Positions 1-8,668 of a stretch of DNA of 64,000 bases are shown here, piece after piece. A program made the translations under genes and the position numbers. Position 1 is the first letter of the stretch, and every line of letters begins with the position of its first letter. This DNA is from Coxiellaceae bacterium (GTDB lineage: Bacteria; Pseudomonadota; Gammaproteobacteria; Coxiellales; Coxiellaceae). Where the stretch lies: NCBI GenBank assembly GCA_029212885.1, contig JARGPC010000002.1:352474-416473 (forward strand), written 5' to 3'. The notes under the pieces were generated by a model, which saw only the letters and a list, made by a program, of their open reading frames with translations, was not told the origin of the DNA and did not search any database.

Positions 1-157
1 TTAATCCTTATTTAAGCTGGAGTGAATGCGACGTTTATACGGTTGTTGACTTCTAGCTGATCAAAGCGCGGGGTGATTATTGCTACAGAGTTGGGTATGC
101 CATTGCGTTAATGATGTGGGTGGTGTGCTTGAAAAATTTCAGACTTTATCGGTATAT

Positions 158-1060
158 TTATCTTCGTAAAATATTACTCATTGCCTGTTCAATCTCTTTG
201 TAATTAAATGTAAATCCCGCATTCTCAAGATTTTTTGGATATATTTTTTGATTGGCTAATAACAGTTCTTTGCCCATTTGGCCAAAAATTTTTTGTATAA
301 AAAAGGCTGAGAGATGCAGGAAGCATGGTTTATGGCAGGCTTTAGCAACAGTTTTAGCAAAGGAAAGTTGGGTGCAGGATACCGGTGAAGTAAGGTTGTA
401 GCTTGGCTCGGGATCGGTTATCTGAATAATAAACTGTATGGCACGACAAAGGTCGTCAACATGTATCCAGCTTAAATGATCGCTTTTATTTCCCATTACT
501 GACCCTAGGCCGCATTTAAAAGCAGGGAGTATTTTAGCAAGCATTCCGCCATCTTTACCCAATACAACACCAGTACGTAAGCAAGATACTTCGGAGCCAT
601 ATTGAGTTGCTTTTTGAGCACAGCTTTCCCATTCACTGACGAGCTCTCGCGAGAAAGATTGCTCCTTTGAATTGACGAAATTTTCTTCTGTTTGTGTTTG
701 ATCGCTGCTAGGGTAGTAACCAATGGCACTTGCATTGAGAAGCCTCGGTTTAAGAGATGATGGGGTGCTTTTAATGTATGATACGATTGCTTTAGTTGGT
801 TCAATGCGGCTTGCTTGAAGTTCACTTTTTCTTTTCTGCGACCATCTCTTGCTGGCTATATTCTGACCGCAGAGGTTGATGATGGTATTGAACTGCTGGT
901 CGGTCTCTAGGCTTTTTCCGTCCCAGAGAAGTGTGTTGATACTCTTGCTCAATGTTTTTGGTGAGCGTGTTAGTATAGTTACCTTGTGTCCATCTTCGAT
1001 TAAAAACTTAGTGAGGGTGGTGCCGATAAAGCCACTACCTCCAGCAATTAATATATCCAT
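158..1060 (-). CDS. TIGR01777 family epimerase (YfcH-like SDR)
   Basis: An atypical short-chain dehydrogenase of about 300 residues, the usual length for the YfcH/TIGR01777 group. The N-terminus carries the Rossmann dinucleotide motif GGSGFIG (residues 7-13). The middle has the family hallmarks NLCGQNIA and RWSQKRKSEL, then SAIGYY and SWIHVDDLCRAI. The C-terminal domain ends in the typical GF.F.Y..IEQA pattern. Substrate is unknown for the family; a role as an NAD(P)-binding sugar or lipid epimerase is inferred from the fold only. It is the most downstream of the minus-strand genes at this edge, but 150 bp separate it from the next gene, so co-transcription is uncertain. An AAAGAA stretch precedes the ATG. 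Confidence 0.85.
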   Translation of the reverse strand: MDILIAGGSGFIGTTLTKFLIEDGHKVTILTRSPKTLSKSINTLLWDGKSLETDQQFNTIINLCGQNIASKRWSQKRKSELQASRIEPTKAIVSYIKSTPSSLKPRLLNASAIGYYPSSDQTQTEENFVNSKEQSFSRELVSEWESCAQKATQYGSEVSCLRTGVVLGKDGGMLAKILPAFKCGLGSVMGNKSDHLSWIHVDDLCRAIQFIIQITDPEPSYNLTSPVSCTQLSFAKTVAKACHKPCFLHLSAFFIQKIFGQMGKELLLANQKIYPKNLENAGFTFNYKEIEQAMSNILRR

Positions 1061-1213
1061 AGTTCTTTTTTACCGTGATAGTTTCATGATTGTTGATAGC
1101 AATGGCTGGTGTTTTTAAGGGCATGTAAATCCTTTGGATGTAGAATATGCTCTTTGCAGTTACTCTTAGATAATATCATACTAATCGCAGTGATTGGTAT
1201 GGCGTGATTATAA

Positions 1214-2089
1214 TTAGGTATCATTTTTTAGATGTTGGTAGAGGGTCAATAGCCCTTCTTTATAGCTTGGGTAAGATAATCTCAAAATAAGTTTGTTTTT
1301 TGCTTTTGTGTTTTTCACTTTGCGGCAGTCTTGGTAGAACTCCTTGGCTAGTGGGGGTAGCACAGCTTTCTCATATGGTATTTTAATAAGGGGTTTTATT
1401 TCTAGTAGTTGCGCTGCATATTCATCAACGAGATCTGGGGCGCAGGGTAGGTCATCCGCGAGATTGTATATTTCACCTGGCGTAGGGTGTTTTATTGATT
1501 CATAAAGTGCCTTACAAATATCTTCAACGTGTATTCTAGAGAACACCTGTCCTTTTTTAATGATTGATGTAGTTTTACCCCTCAATATTTTGACTAAGCT
1601 GTTACGCTCGGGACCATAAATGCCGGCTAATCGAAAAATATGAATCGGTAAGTTGAATTCGTCAAAAAGAGCCATCCAGCTGCGTTCAGCCTGTAACCTT
1701 CTTTTCCCTCTTTCCCCAGGAATATTAGGCTTGGATTCTTCATTCACCCATTCTCCTTCATGATTTCCATAGACGCTGGTTGATGATAGATACCCTACCC
1801 ATTTAATTTGATTTTTGCGTTTGACAAGCTGGTGTTTGATCAACTCAATAGCAGGGTCTGTTCCGTCAGTGTTTGGTGGTGCTGAAACCAAAATAGAATC
1901 ATAGTCCGTTATATTAATGCTGGCTTGTTTGGGGTTGAGATATATTAATTTTATAGCTGCCGTAGAAAATTTTTGTATTTTATCTGGGTTTCGTGTTGTG
2001 GCGCTAACTAGAATGTTGTGCTCATTAAGTAGAGCTGATAAGTGCTGAGCTGTGTACCCATAACCTATGATAAGTATTTTCTTTTTCAT
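1214..2089 (-). CDS. NAD(P)-dependent SDR/epimerase (YeeZ-like)
   Basis: Rossmann-fold protein of 291 residues with an N-terminal GYGYTAQHL dinucleotide motif (about residues 9-17), which is the variant glycine motif seen in YeeZ-type atypical SDRs. It also has an SSTSVYG segment and an FRLAGIYGP segment that match the extended-SDR active-site region. Substrate cannot be read from sequence. Its ATG overlaps the stop of the photolyase gene (ATGA), so translation is probably coupled. The operon 4313-1214 therefore combines two dehydrogenases with a light-responsive flavoprotein. Confidence 0.8.
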   Translation of the reverse strand: MKKKILIIGYGYTAQHLSALLNEHNILVSATTRNPDKIQKFSTAAIKLIYLNPKQASINITDYDSILVSAPPNTDGTDPAIELIKHQLVKRKNQIKWVGYLSSTSVYGNHEGEWVNEESKPNIPGERGKRRLQAERSWMALFDEFNLPIHIFRLAGIYGPERNSLVKILRGKTTSIIKKGQVFSRIHVEDICKALYESIKHPTPGEIYNLADDLPCAPDLVDEYAAQLLEIKPLIKIPYEKAVLPPLAKEFYQDCRKVKNTKAKNKLILRLSYPSYKEGLLTLYQHLKNDT

Positions 2090-3609
2090 TCGATATGGCT
2101 CAAAAAGTTTTTACTATCATCCCGAATAGTATTTTTTTTGTCTTCACTCATGCGATCAAATGTTTTGTACATCATACTAATGCGATGATTATCTCCCAGC
2201 TTTTCACGATTACGATCTAGAAAGTCCCAATAAAGATAATTAAAAGGACATGCGTCAGCGCCAGTCTTTTTTGTTACTTTGTAGCTGCATTTTTTGCAGT
2301 AATTAGACATTTTATTGATGTAGTTGCCACCAGCAGCGTAAGGTTTACTGGCTAAATACCCCCCATCAGCAAATAAAATCATGCCAGATACGTTTGGAAG
2401 CTCAACCCATTCATAAGCATCAGCGTAAACAATCAAGTACCACTCATTCACCGCTTTAGGATTAATTCCAGCCAGCAAAGCAAAATTGCCAAGCACCATA
2501 AGGCGTTGAATATGATGCGCATAAGCATTTTCTTTTGTTTCAAGAACGCACTGTCGAAGGCAGTTCATTTTAGTGTTTGCGCTCCAGTAAAAATCGGGTA
2601 ATTCTCGATTGGCCTTAAAAAAGTTTTGATTTGTATAGTTAGGCATCTTAAGCCAATAAATACCGCGCACATATTCACGCCAACCAATAATTTGACGAAT
2701 AAACCCTTCTACAGCATGGAGTGGTGCTTTCTCTTGGTGGTAGGATTTTTCTGCAGCTTGCACGCATTCAAGGGGGAGAAGCAGCCCGCAATTCAGGTAA
2801 AAACTGATATGTGAGTGATACATCCATGGCTCACTTTGAATCATTGCATCCTGGTAATCTCCAAAATGACTTAATCTCTGCGCAATAAATTGATCGAGAA
2901 CCTGCAGCGCATCTGCACGTGTGACGGCAAAATAGAATGGCTCCAAATTACCAAAATGATCGTCAAAATAGTCAGAAACTAGGGTCATAACCTCTTGCGT
3001 TATATCATCTATCTTACCGATATAAGGTTGCGGTATCGTGAGCTCTTCTTTGGGTGGCTTCCTGTTCTCGGTATCATAGTTCCATTTCCCGCCAGTGGGG
3101 GCGTTGTGTTCCATTAAGATATCATGTTTCTTTCGCATTTCACGATAGAAGTATTCCATACGAAGCTGTTTGCGATCTTTTGCCCAAGAAGCAAAGTCAT
3201 CGAGAGAGCATAAAAAGCGATCATCCTCTTTAATTTCAACAGCGATACGGCATTCGTCTTCTAGACTTCTTATATCCTCGAGCACGCGATATTCACCGGG
3301 ATGCGTAATAATGACACGATCAATAGCATGCTTTTGTAGAATACGCTTAACTTCACCTTTGAGTGAGCCTTTGTTGTTAGGGTCATTGTATTTTGTATAC
3401 TCAACTTTGTAGTCTTTAGATTTGAGTGCTTCTGCAAAATGCCTCATTGCTGAAAAAAGAAATGCAATTTTCTTTTTGTGATGTTTAACATAGGTTGCCT
3501 CGTTGTGAACTTCGCACATCAAAATAACATCTGTGTCCGGATCGTAGTCTTTTAGGCTTGAGATTGATTCTGAGAGTTGGTCTCCTAAAATTATGCGAAT
3601 GCTACTCAT
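2086..3609 (-). CDS. FeS-type cryptochrome/photolyase (PhrB-like, FeS-BCP family)
   Basis: A 507-residue member of the iron-sulfur bacterial cryptochrome/photolyase group (deoxyribodipyrimidine photolyase-related, COG3046). The N-terminal half is the Rossmann-like antenna domain starting RIILGDQLS. The C-terminal half is the helical FAD domain. Four cysteines sit where the 4Fe-4S ligands of Agrobacterium PhrB lie: one near residue 350 (LRQCVLE), then CKKC near 437-440, and ACPF 13 residues later. The group repairs (6-4) photoproducts or acts as a light sensor; which applies here is not visible. It lies 2 bp after the upstream SDR and overlaps the downstream SDR by 4 bp, so all three are probably one operon. 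Confidence 0.9.
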   Translation of the reverse strand: MSSIRIILGDQLSESISSLKDYDPDTDVILMCEVHNEATYVKHHKKKIAFLFSAMRHFAEALKSKDYKVEYTKYNDPNNKGSLKGEVKRILQKHAIDRVIITHPGEYRVLEDIRSLEDECRIAVEIKEDDRFLCSLDDFASWAKDRKQLRMEYFYREMRKKHDILMEHNAPTGGKWNYDTENRKPPKEELTIPQPYIGKIDDITQEVMTLVSDYFDDHFGNLEPFYFAVTRADALQVLDQFIAQRLSHFGDYQDAMIQSEPWMYHSHISFYLNCGLLLPLECVQAAEKSYHQEKAPLHAVEGFIRQIIGWREYVRGIYWLKMPNYTNQNFFKANRELPDFYWSANTKMNCLRQCVLETKENAYAHHIQRLMVLGNFALLAGINPKAVNEWYLIVYADAYEWVELPNVSGMILFADGGYLASKPYAAGGNYINKMSNYCKKCSYKVTKKTGADACPFNYLYWDFLDRNREKLGDNHRISMMYKTFDRMSEDKKNTIRDDSKNFLSHIE

Positions 3610-3611
3610 GA

Positions 3612-4313
3612 TTATGGTAAGACCTCTTTACCATCCCATGCAAAGCACTTTCCTGTCTGCTTTGCTGTTAGACTTTCTAAAACTTTCAAGAGTTTTTTAG
3701 CAGAGTATGCTGGTGTAAATAGCTTGTCGGTTGCTACATTGGCTTGAAATGGTTTTGATAAATCACTGTCAACTGTTCCGGGGTGTAGGCCAACGATAAT
3801 CGCTTGCTTGTTTCTGCGTCTAATTTCAATTGAGGCATTCTTGATAATCATATTAAGCGCTGCTTTTGAGGCGCGATAGGCATACCAACCGCCAAGTTGA
3901 TTATCAGATATACTGCCCACACGCGCAGATAGTGCTGCGAATATTGATGGCTGTTTTGTATTCAGCTTCGGTAGAAAGTATTTGGCTATAAGGGCAGGTG
4001 TGATGGTGTTGACTTCAAAAATCTGATGAAACTTTTCTGCTGATAAGTCTGCTAAAGATTTTTCTGGCATGATGTTGTCGTCGTGTAATATGCCGTTGGC
4101 CACAATGACCAAATCTAGCGGCTTTTTGTTTGTGGCTAGTTCGGCAGCTTCAGCAATAGAGTTCTCGTTACTATAATCAATTGGATATTTACCACTTTGT
4201 GAAAAAGTAAACAGGCTGGCGTGCGGATATTTTTTGCTTAGGAGTGTAACAAAAGCACCTCCTATGGCACCTGAGGCACCAATAATGACGATATTTTGTA
4301 TTTCAAAACTCAT
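3612..4313 (-). CDS. SDR family oxidoreductase (C-factor/CsgA-like)
   Basis: Classical short-chain dehydrogenase of 233 residues. It has a GASGAIG nucleotide-binding motif at residues 12-18, an NG motif (VANGILHDD), and the catalytic YRASK (Y-x-x-x-K) with an upstream Ser (ALSARVGS). The HPGTVDSDLSKPF segment after the active site is typical of the CsgA/C-factor and sniffer-type subgroup, which often neighbours photolyases in proteobacteria. Substrate is unknown. It is the first gene of the inferred operon with the photolyase; the two genes are separated by 2 bp. Confidence 0.82.
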   Translation of the reverse strand: MSFEIQNIVIIGASGAIGGAFVTLLSKKYPHASLFTFSQSGKYPIDYSNENSIAEAAELATNKKPLDLVIVANGILHDDNIMPEKSLADLSAEKFHQIFEVNTITPALIAKYFLPKLNTKQPSIFAALSARVGSISDNQLGGWYAYRASKAALNMIIKNASIEIRRRNKQAIIVGLHPGTVDSDLSKPFQANVATDKLFTPAYSAKKLLKVLESLTAKQTGKCFAWDGKEVLP

Positions 4314-4370
4314 TAAAATAGTATATCAAACATAGCATCTAAACTGCTACTCTATAGTGAGTTAACGGCT

Positions 4371-5303
4371 TTATTTATTATTTGCTTTTTTGATATCAAA
4401 AAGCATATCAGCAAGCATGTCTAAGCTGCTAATATCATCCAGCGAAATCACGCTAGGGATTTTATAAAATACATCAAAGGTGTGGTGCTGAGTTAAGCCA
4501 ACAGCTTGACGGTACAAAGCTAAGCCTAAGGATTGCTTAGCGAAGTTTTTGGTTAATGGCCATTCGGCTGCATCTAATAAAGTTTTTAGTAGTTGTTTGT
4601 CGCCAGGGAATTCTAAACATAATTTACCGATTTCATAATGGCGGTCAGTGACGGTGGCATCGCCCCAATCGATAATGCCGCTGAGGTGTCCGTTATTGAT
4701 AAAAAGATGCATGAAGACGATATCGCTATTCACAAATACTTTATCGAAGGGGTCCAGTGTTGTAATGAAATCATCGATTTGTTCGATTAAATGGTTGGGC
4801 AGCACGCTTTGTCTGGCGGCGGCTTTTAAATCAAGTGAATGCCAGTCACTATCATTCTTTAAGGCCTTATTGGTGGGTAATGCATGAATCAGTTTTAGCT
4901 GTTGCCCAAGCTTGTTAATGATATTGATTTGTTGTTCGCGTGAGGGGTTGCTATTTAACCATGAATCACCGGCTATGCGATTACAAATTGAGTACGCCCA
5001 GGGTGTCTCGCTATCTTCAAACAATTTGCCGTTAGCGATAATGCGCGGTGCGAGTATATCTGTATTAGTGGCTAAGCATTGGTGGGCTGCCATTTCGTTT
5101 GCAAATACATCTTGCCAGTTTTGTCTATGGCCAAAGAATTTAATTACGATATCAGCGGTTAAAAAAACCGGATAGGTGCTATTAAATCCAGCGCTAATAT
5201 CACACAGGTTATAATGAATATTGTGATGTTGTAAGACGTCTTTTATTGTGGGTAGCCAATAGTTGATATCAGTAAGGTGTAATTGGTTAGACATAGTGCA
5301 CAC
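4371..5303 (-). CDS. Phosphotransferase (APH/choline kinase-like) family protein
   Basis: Kinase-fold protein of the aminoglycoside phosphotransferase family, 310 residues. The DFG-equivalent metal site is clear (GIIDWGDA, about residue 212). The catalytic loop reads VNSDIVFMHLF, so the usual H-x-D-x-x-x-x-N is N-x-D-x-x-x-x-H. Asp is kept, the first His is Asn, and the last Asn is His, a swap I recall in some hygromycin-type relatives. The substrate is unknown; resistance should not be assumed. The longest frame starts with GTG at 5303; an ATG at 5294 (MSNQLHL) is an equally good start. Either way it sits against or overlaps the end of the TauE gene upstream. Confidence 0.75.
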   Translation of the reverse strand: MCTMSNQLHLTDINYWLPTIKDVLQHHNIHYNLCDISAGFNSTYPVFLTADIVIKFFGHRQNWQDVFANEMAAHQCLATNTDILAPRIIANGKLFEDSETPWAYSICNRIAGDSWLNSNPSREQQINIINKLGQQLKLIHALPTNKALKNDSDWHSLDLKAAARQSVLPNHLIEQIDDFITTLDPFDKVFVNSDIVFMHLFINNGHLSGIIDWGDATVTDRHYEIGKLCLEFPGDKQLLKTLLDAAEWPLTKNFAKQSLGLALYRQAVGLTQHHTFDVFYKIPSVISLDDISSLDMLADMLFDIKKANNK

Positions 5304-6108
5304 AAATGGTAATGGTCATGTAAGCGGCTAAGACGCTAAGTACGCTGATATATAAAATCTTAGTTACCTTTTCGGGGCTATGAGTTACCCATTTGGCGCC
5401 GAAGCGCGCAAATATAACAGAGAAAGGGGCGACACAAATAAATGCTAACCAGTTAACATAACCAATTGAATAACGTGGCAGAGGTTGTTGTAGGTGAAGT
5501 CCGGAAAGTATCATTAATACGGTGCCGGTAATGCCAATAACGATGGCGCCGGAAGATGAGATAGCGACGGCGCGCTTGTAAGGATGGTGCAGTATTTTAT
5601 AAAACGGTACGGTGAGTGTGCCACCACCGATACCAAGCATCACACTAATAGTGCCGACAAAAAACGCATAGCTGAGCATCACCCATTGACTCACTTTTTT
5701 AGCGGCGCCGTGTAGGTGGTCTTTTTGTAAAAATAATAAAGCGATACAGCCGTACATAAACACATTAAAGATTATTTTTAAAACCAAGTCAGACAGTAAG
5801 TGGATAATCACTGAGCCTAATAGTGCGCCTAAAAATACAACGATACACCAGCGAAAGATATCATGCAGGGTGATGTTGCCAGATTTAATATGTTTATGAA
5901 CGGCAGACACTGAGCCAGGGATTAATAAAGCTAGCGAGGTGCCAATAGCGGTATGCATTTCGGTTGGGATGCCTGGGTCGAATAATTCAAATACCGTGAT
6001 AAAAACGGGCACATACAGCACGCCGCCACCCAAGCCAAAAAATCCGCTGAGTATGCCGCCAACACAGCCGGTGAGGATTAAGGCGACTATATAGATGGTG
6101 ATATGCAT
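5287..6108 (-). CDS. Sulfite exporter TauE/SafE family permease (full length)
   Basis: Integral membrane protein of 273 residues with about eight predicted transmembrane segments in two homologous halves. Each half carries the family glycine motif: GLGGGVLYVP near residue 27 and GIGGGTLTVPF near residue 160. TauE/SafE proteins export sulfite, sulfoacetate or related small organic anions; the substrate here is not determined. An AAAGG precedes the ATG at a normal distance. The upstream neighbour is a shortened paralogue in the same orientation 15 bp away, so the two look like a tandem duplication transcribed together. Confidence 0.85.
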   Translation of the reverse strand: MHITIYIVALILTGCVGGILSGFFGLGGGVLYVPVFITVFELFDPGIPTEMHTAIGTSLALLIPGSVSAVHKHIKSGNITLHDIFRWCIVVFLGALLGSVIIHLLSDLVLKIIFNVFMYGCIALLFLQKDHLHGAAKKVSQWVMLSYAFFVGTISVMLGIGGGTLTVPFYKILHHPYKRAVAISSSGAIVIGITGTVLMILSGLHLQQPLPRYSIGYVNWLAFICVAPFSVIFARFGAKWVTHSPEKVTKILYISVLSVLAAYMTITICVHYV

Positions 6109-6123
6109 TGAGACCTTTTAGTG

Positions 6124-6558
6124 TTAGGCATAGGTTAAACAGATTCTCACTGTCATATACAGTGCTGAAGCCAGTAATACAAGTAAATAAACGGCCTTGG
6201 TCACTTTTTCTGGACAGCTGGTTACCCACTTTGCTCCGAGGTGGGCGAATACAATAGCCAGTGGTGATACGCAAATAAAGGCCAGCCAGTTGACGTAACC
6301 AAATGAGTATCGAGGCAGTGCCAATGGTATATGCGTGCCAGATATAATCATTAATATGGCACCGGTAAAGCCGATAACGATGGCGCCTGAAGAGGAGACG
6401 GCCACCGCATGGCGATAGGGGTGTCGCAGTATTTTATAAAACGGTACGGTGAGTGTTCCGCCGCCGAGGCCTAAGAAGCCGCTTAAGATGCCGCCAAAGC
6501 TGCCGGTGATTACTAGGATAATGATATAGATAAATAGGTGCATGCTGATTCCTTTCAA
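6124..6558 (-). CDS. Half-length TauE/SafE paralogue
   Basis: A 144-residue membrane protein (139 if it starts at MHLFIY) that matches its downstream neighbour in two separate pieces. Its first 25 residues resemble the N-terminal helix of the neighbour. From the motif GLGGGTLTVPF onward it follows only the neighbour's second half: KILRHPY, SSSGAIVIG, YVNWLAFIC and GAKWVT are all shared. The join falls exactly at the glycine motif that occurs once in each half of a normal TauE/SafE protein. This suggests an internal deletion by recombination between the two repeats after gene duplication. It could work as a four-helix half-transporter dimer or be a decaying copy; the frame is intact. Confidence 0.7.
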   Translation of the reverse strand: MKGISMHLFIYIIILVITGSFGGILSGFLGLGGGTLTVPFYKILRHPYRHAVAVSSSGAIVIGFTGAILMIISGTHIPLALPRYSFGYVNWLAFICVSPLAIVFAHLGAKWVTSCPEKVTKAVYLLVLLASALYMTVRICLTYA

Positions 6559-6913
6559 GGTGACACTTATCCAGTGTTTTATTGTATCTGTTAGTGGTTC
6601 ATTTTTACATAACTTTCTATTTTTCAGCAGATTGCTGTTGTTTATATTTGCGGCAACATTGACCGTTTGATCTGGGTTGAGTAATTATTGTGCGAACAAT
6701 TATGGTGGAAAACATAATAAACTTAAAGCAAAACTAATGGCAATATATCTATAATTATCGAAAAAAAGAACTAATAATCAATAGCTAGCGCGCTTAATGC
6801 GATACTCGACCCACTCGATTCATTAAGCGTGGGTTAAGTATCAGCCAATATACTCTAAGCTAGACGGGTTGTTGTGTACTTTAGTCAAGTTATTAAGTGA
6901 GTCGAGGAAGAGT
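6559..6913. other. Divergent intergenic region
   Basis: A 355-bp gap between divergent genes. I see no convincing gene in it. It should hold the promoters for the minus-strand TauE genes and the plus-strand 6914 gene. An imperfect inverted repeat (GACCCAC ... GTGGGTT) lies near 6808-6835, shortly before the plus-strand gene. Confidence 0.5.
6659..6687 (+). promoter_or_regulatory. Putative sigma-70 promoter
   Basis: TTGACC at 6659-6664 and TAATTA at 6682-6687 are separated by 17 bp, a good match to the housekeeping consensus. It would give a leader of about 220 nt before the start at 6914. Assigned by eye only. Confidence 0.3.
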
Positions 6914-8554
6914 ATGAGAAAAGGCACAACACGTGGTAACCCGCAACAATTGACAGCACAGCAGCGTCTCGAAAATTTAAGCGAAAGACGTACTGCTCAA
7001 CGAGAGATTATTGCTAAATGCAATAAGAATATTGGAAAATTAAATCCTAAAGATAAAACAATATCATTGCTTTCCCGGAAAAAAATATCATTGCTTTCCC
7101 GGAAAATAAAATCAGCTGAGAAGAATATAACCCTTATTAACAATCAAATAAAGGGTACAGAGACAGAGATTCAAGCATTTGCAACAGCACAAAAACGTGC
7201 AGAAGCGCGAAATGCTGCAGCAGCACCAACACCGGCAGCAGCAGCACCTAAACCTGCAGCAGCACGTCGAACCAAACCAGCACCAACACCAACACCCGCA
7301 GCAGCAACACCTAAACCCGCAGCAGCAGCCCCAACACCCGCAGCAGCAACACCAACACCAGCACCTGCAGTTGTAAATGATTCTGCTGAGCTTGAAAGGG
7401 ATCTTGCAGATCTTACCGAGCTTACTGCGCTTCAAGACGAAATTGACAGAGATATGAAAAGTGAGCTCGGTGGAGTTATTGATATTATAAGGCAATCTGA
7501 TGATCTGATTGCTGAAATGAGCGTGCACGCAGGAGACATGCCGACAAGCGGTATCCAGCAGGGTGATGTTGGGGACTATTTTCGAGACAAGGCTAATGAG
7601 TTAAACGATCCGCACCTTTTAGCCGACTATGAAGCACTTTCTGCAGCTGCAGTTCCAGCTGAGCCTGCAGCCGCTTCTGTAGCAGCACCTGAACCTGCCG
7701 CAGCACCCGAATCCCCGGTTAATGCTAATGCTGATGATGAGTTGTTGGATAAGTCATTTAATGAAGTCTTTGAGGCTGATGGAGAAACTCCAGCGCCTCC
7801 AGTTGATGGTGGAGTTGATGCTGATGCTGATTTTGATGACGGCATGGAGGCTGAGGAAAAGGCTCAACCAGCTCAAACTATGAGTTATGATGAGTTGTTG
7901 GAGGATGTACTTAATGAATTCTTTGAGACTAAGGAAACAGCTCGACTACCTCAAGACATGAGTGAAGCTGAATTAGAAGCAGCTCTTCTAGAAGAGCCTT
8001 CTTTAAATGAGGAAGGTACGGTTACTGTGCCAAACCCAGGTGCTGGTAGAGAGCTTGATGATGTTTATGTCGACTTTGTTAATAAGAAGCTTGATGATGC
8101 TCATGGCAACAACGAGCGGTTTGACGCTGAACATTTTACCAGCAACCCGCCAATACTCGGCACCAGGGATCATAATGGTGAAGATATACAAGTGATGCTG
8201 TATCAATTTCGCACCCAGGAAGAAGGCCAGGAATTCCATGATGCTATGAAAGCGAAATATCCTGAGAAAGCGGACATGTTTGATGAGATGAACCCTCAAT
8301 ATGCAGACAAAAAATCATTAGAAGCACCTGCACAGGAAACACCCGTAGCGGCAACACCGCCAGCAGCTGTACCTGCAGCAGAAGGTCACCACGATAGTGC
8401 TGCGGCATCATCCTCACCAGCTGCGTCTTCACCAGGAGAAACAAAAGCGGCGGATCAGCGTTTGAAAGAGCCAGGGAGTCGTAATACGGATCTCGGTGCT
8501 GGTCGTGGAGAGCCTTCTGGGCCGGGTGGCAACACGCCTAAGCCAGGGGGGTAG
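6914..8554 (+). CDS. Ala/Pro-rich acidic coiled-coil protein, candidate secreted effector
   Basis: Unrecognised protein of 546 residues. The start at 6914 is preceded by GAGGAAGAG; an upstream TTG would add 15 unlikely residues. Residues 10-90 are basic and helical (probable coiled coil) and contain a direct 8-residue duplication (KISLLSR). Residues 100-160 are a low-complexity Ala/Pro/Thr linker built from near-repeats such as AAAPTPAAA. The middle is acidic with repeated helical motifs of the type DELL...NE.FE. A folded segment near residues 370-460 is followed by another Ala/Pro/Ser stretch and a glycine-rich tail ending PKPGG. There is no signal peptide or membrane segment. The modular layout resembles Legionellales effectors, but no family was recognised. 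Confidence 0.75.
   Translation: MRKGTTRGNPQQLTAQQRLENLSERRTAQREIIAKCNKNIGKLNPKDKTISLLSRKKISLLSRKIKSAEKNITLINNQIKGTETEIQAFATAQKRAEARNAAAAPTPAAAAPKPAAARRTKPAPTPTPAAATPKPAAAAPTPAAATPTPAPAVVNDSAELERDLADLTELTALQDEIDRDMKSELGGVIDIIRQSDDLIAEMSVHAGDMPTSGIQQGDVGDYFRDKANELNDPHLLADYEALSAAAVPAEPAAASVAAPEPAAAPESPVNANADDELLDKSFNEVFEADGETPAPPVDGGVDADADFDDGMEAEEKAQPAQTMSYDELLEDVLNEFFETKETARLPQDMSEAELEAALLEEPSLNEEGTVTVPNPGAGRELDDVYVDFVNKKLDDAHGNNERFDAEHFTSNPPILGTRDHNGEDIQVMLYQFRTQEEGQEFHDAMKAKYPEKADMFDEMNPQYADKKSLEAPAQETPVAATPPAAVPAAEGHHDSAAASSSPAASSPGETKAADQRLKEPGSRNTDLGAGRGEPSGPGGNTPKPGG
7061..7108 (+). repeat. 24-bp in-frame direct tandem duplication
   Basis: The unit ATATCATTGCTTTCCCGG plus A-rich flank occurs twice with a 24-bp period starting at 7061 and 7085, adding exactly eight residues to the encoded protein. 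It looks like a recent slippage event. Confidence 0.8.
7217..7370 (+). repeat. GCA/CCA trinucleotide-rich low-complexity tract
   Basis: Imperfect GCAGCAGCACC-type units encode the Ala/Pro/Thr linker. The same tract creates misleading open frames (Gln-rich in another plus frame, Cys-rich on the minus strand). Confidence 0.75.
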
Positions 8555-8584
8555 TGAGAATCTGGCTAGCCTCAAGTTGTGAGC

Positions 8585-8610
8585 GGTTAAGCTTGAATTT
8601 AAGCTTAACC
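8585..8610 (+). terminator. Perfect 10-bp hairpin after the 6914 gene
   Basis: GGTTAAGCTT and its exact complement AAGCTTAACC flank a six-base loop, 30 bp after the stop codon. There is no T-run afterwards, so a terminator role is likely but not certain. Confidence 0.45.
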
Positions 8611-8668
8611 TGATGCGCATTCCCTGGTAGTATAATAATTATTCAAAAAAACGATAGGGTGAATTGTA

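Noticed and set aside
7112-7528. Cys-rich minus-strand frame and Gln-rich plus-strand frame over the Ala/Pro tract
   Set aside because: They are other-frame readings of GCA/CCA repeats inside the 6914 gene and have no ribosome-binding site.
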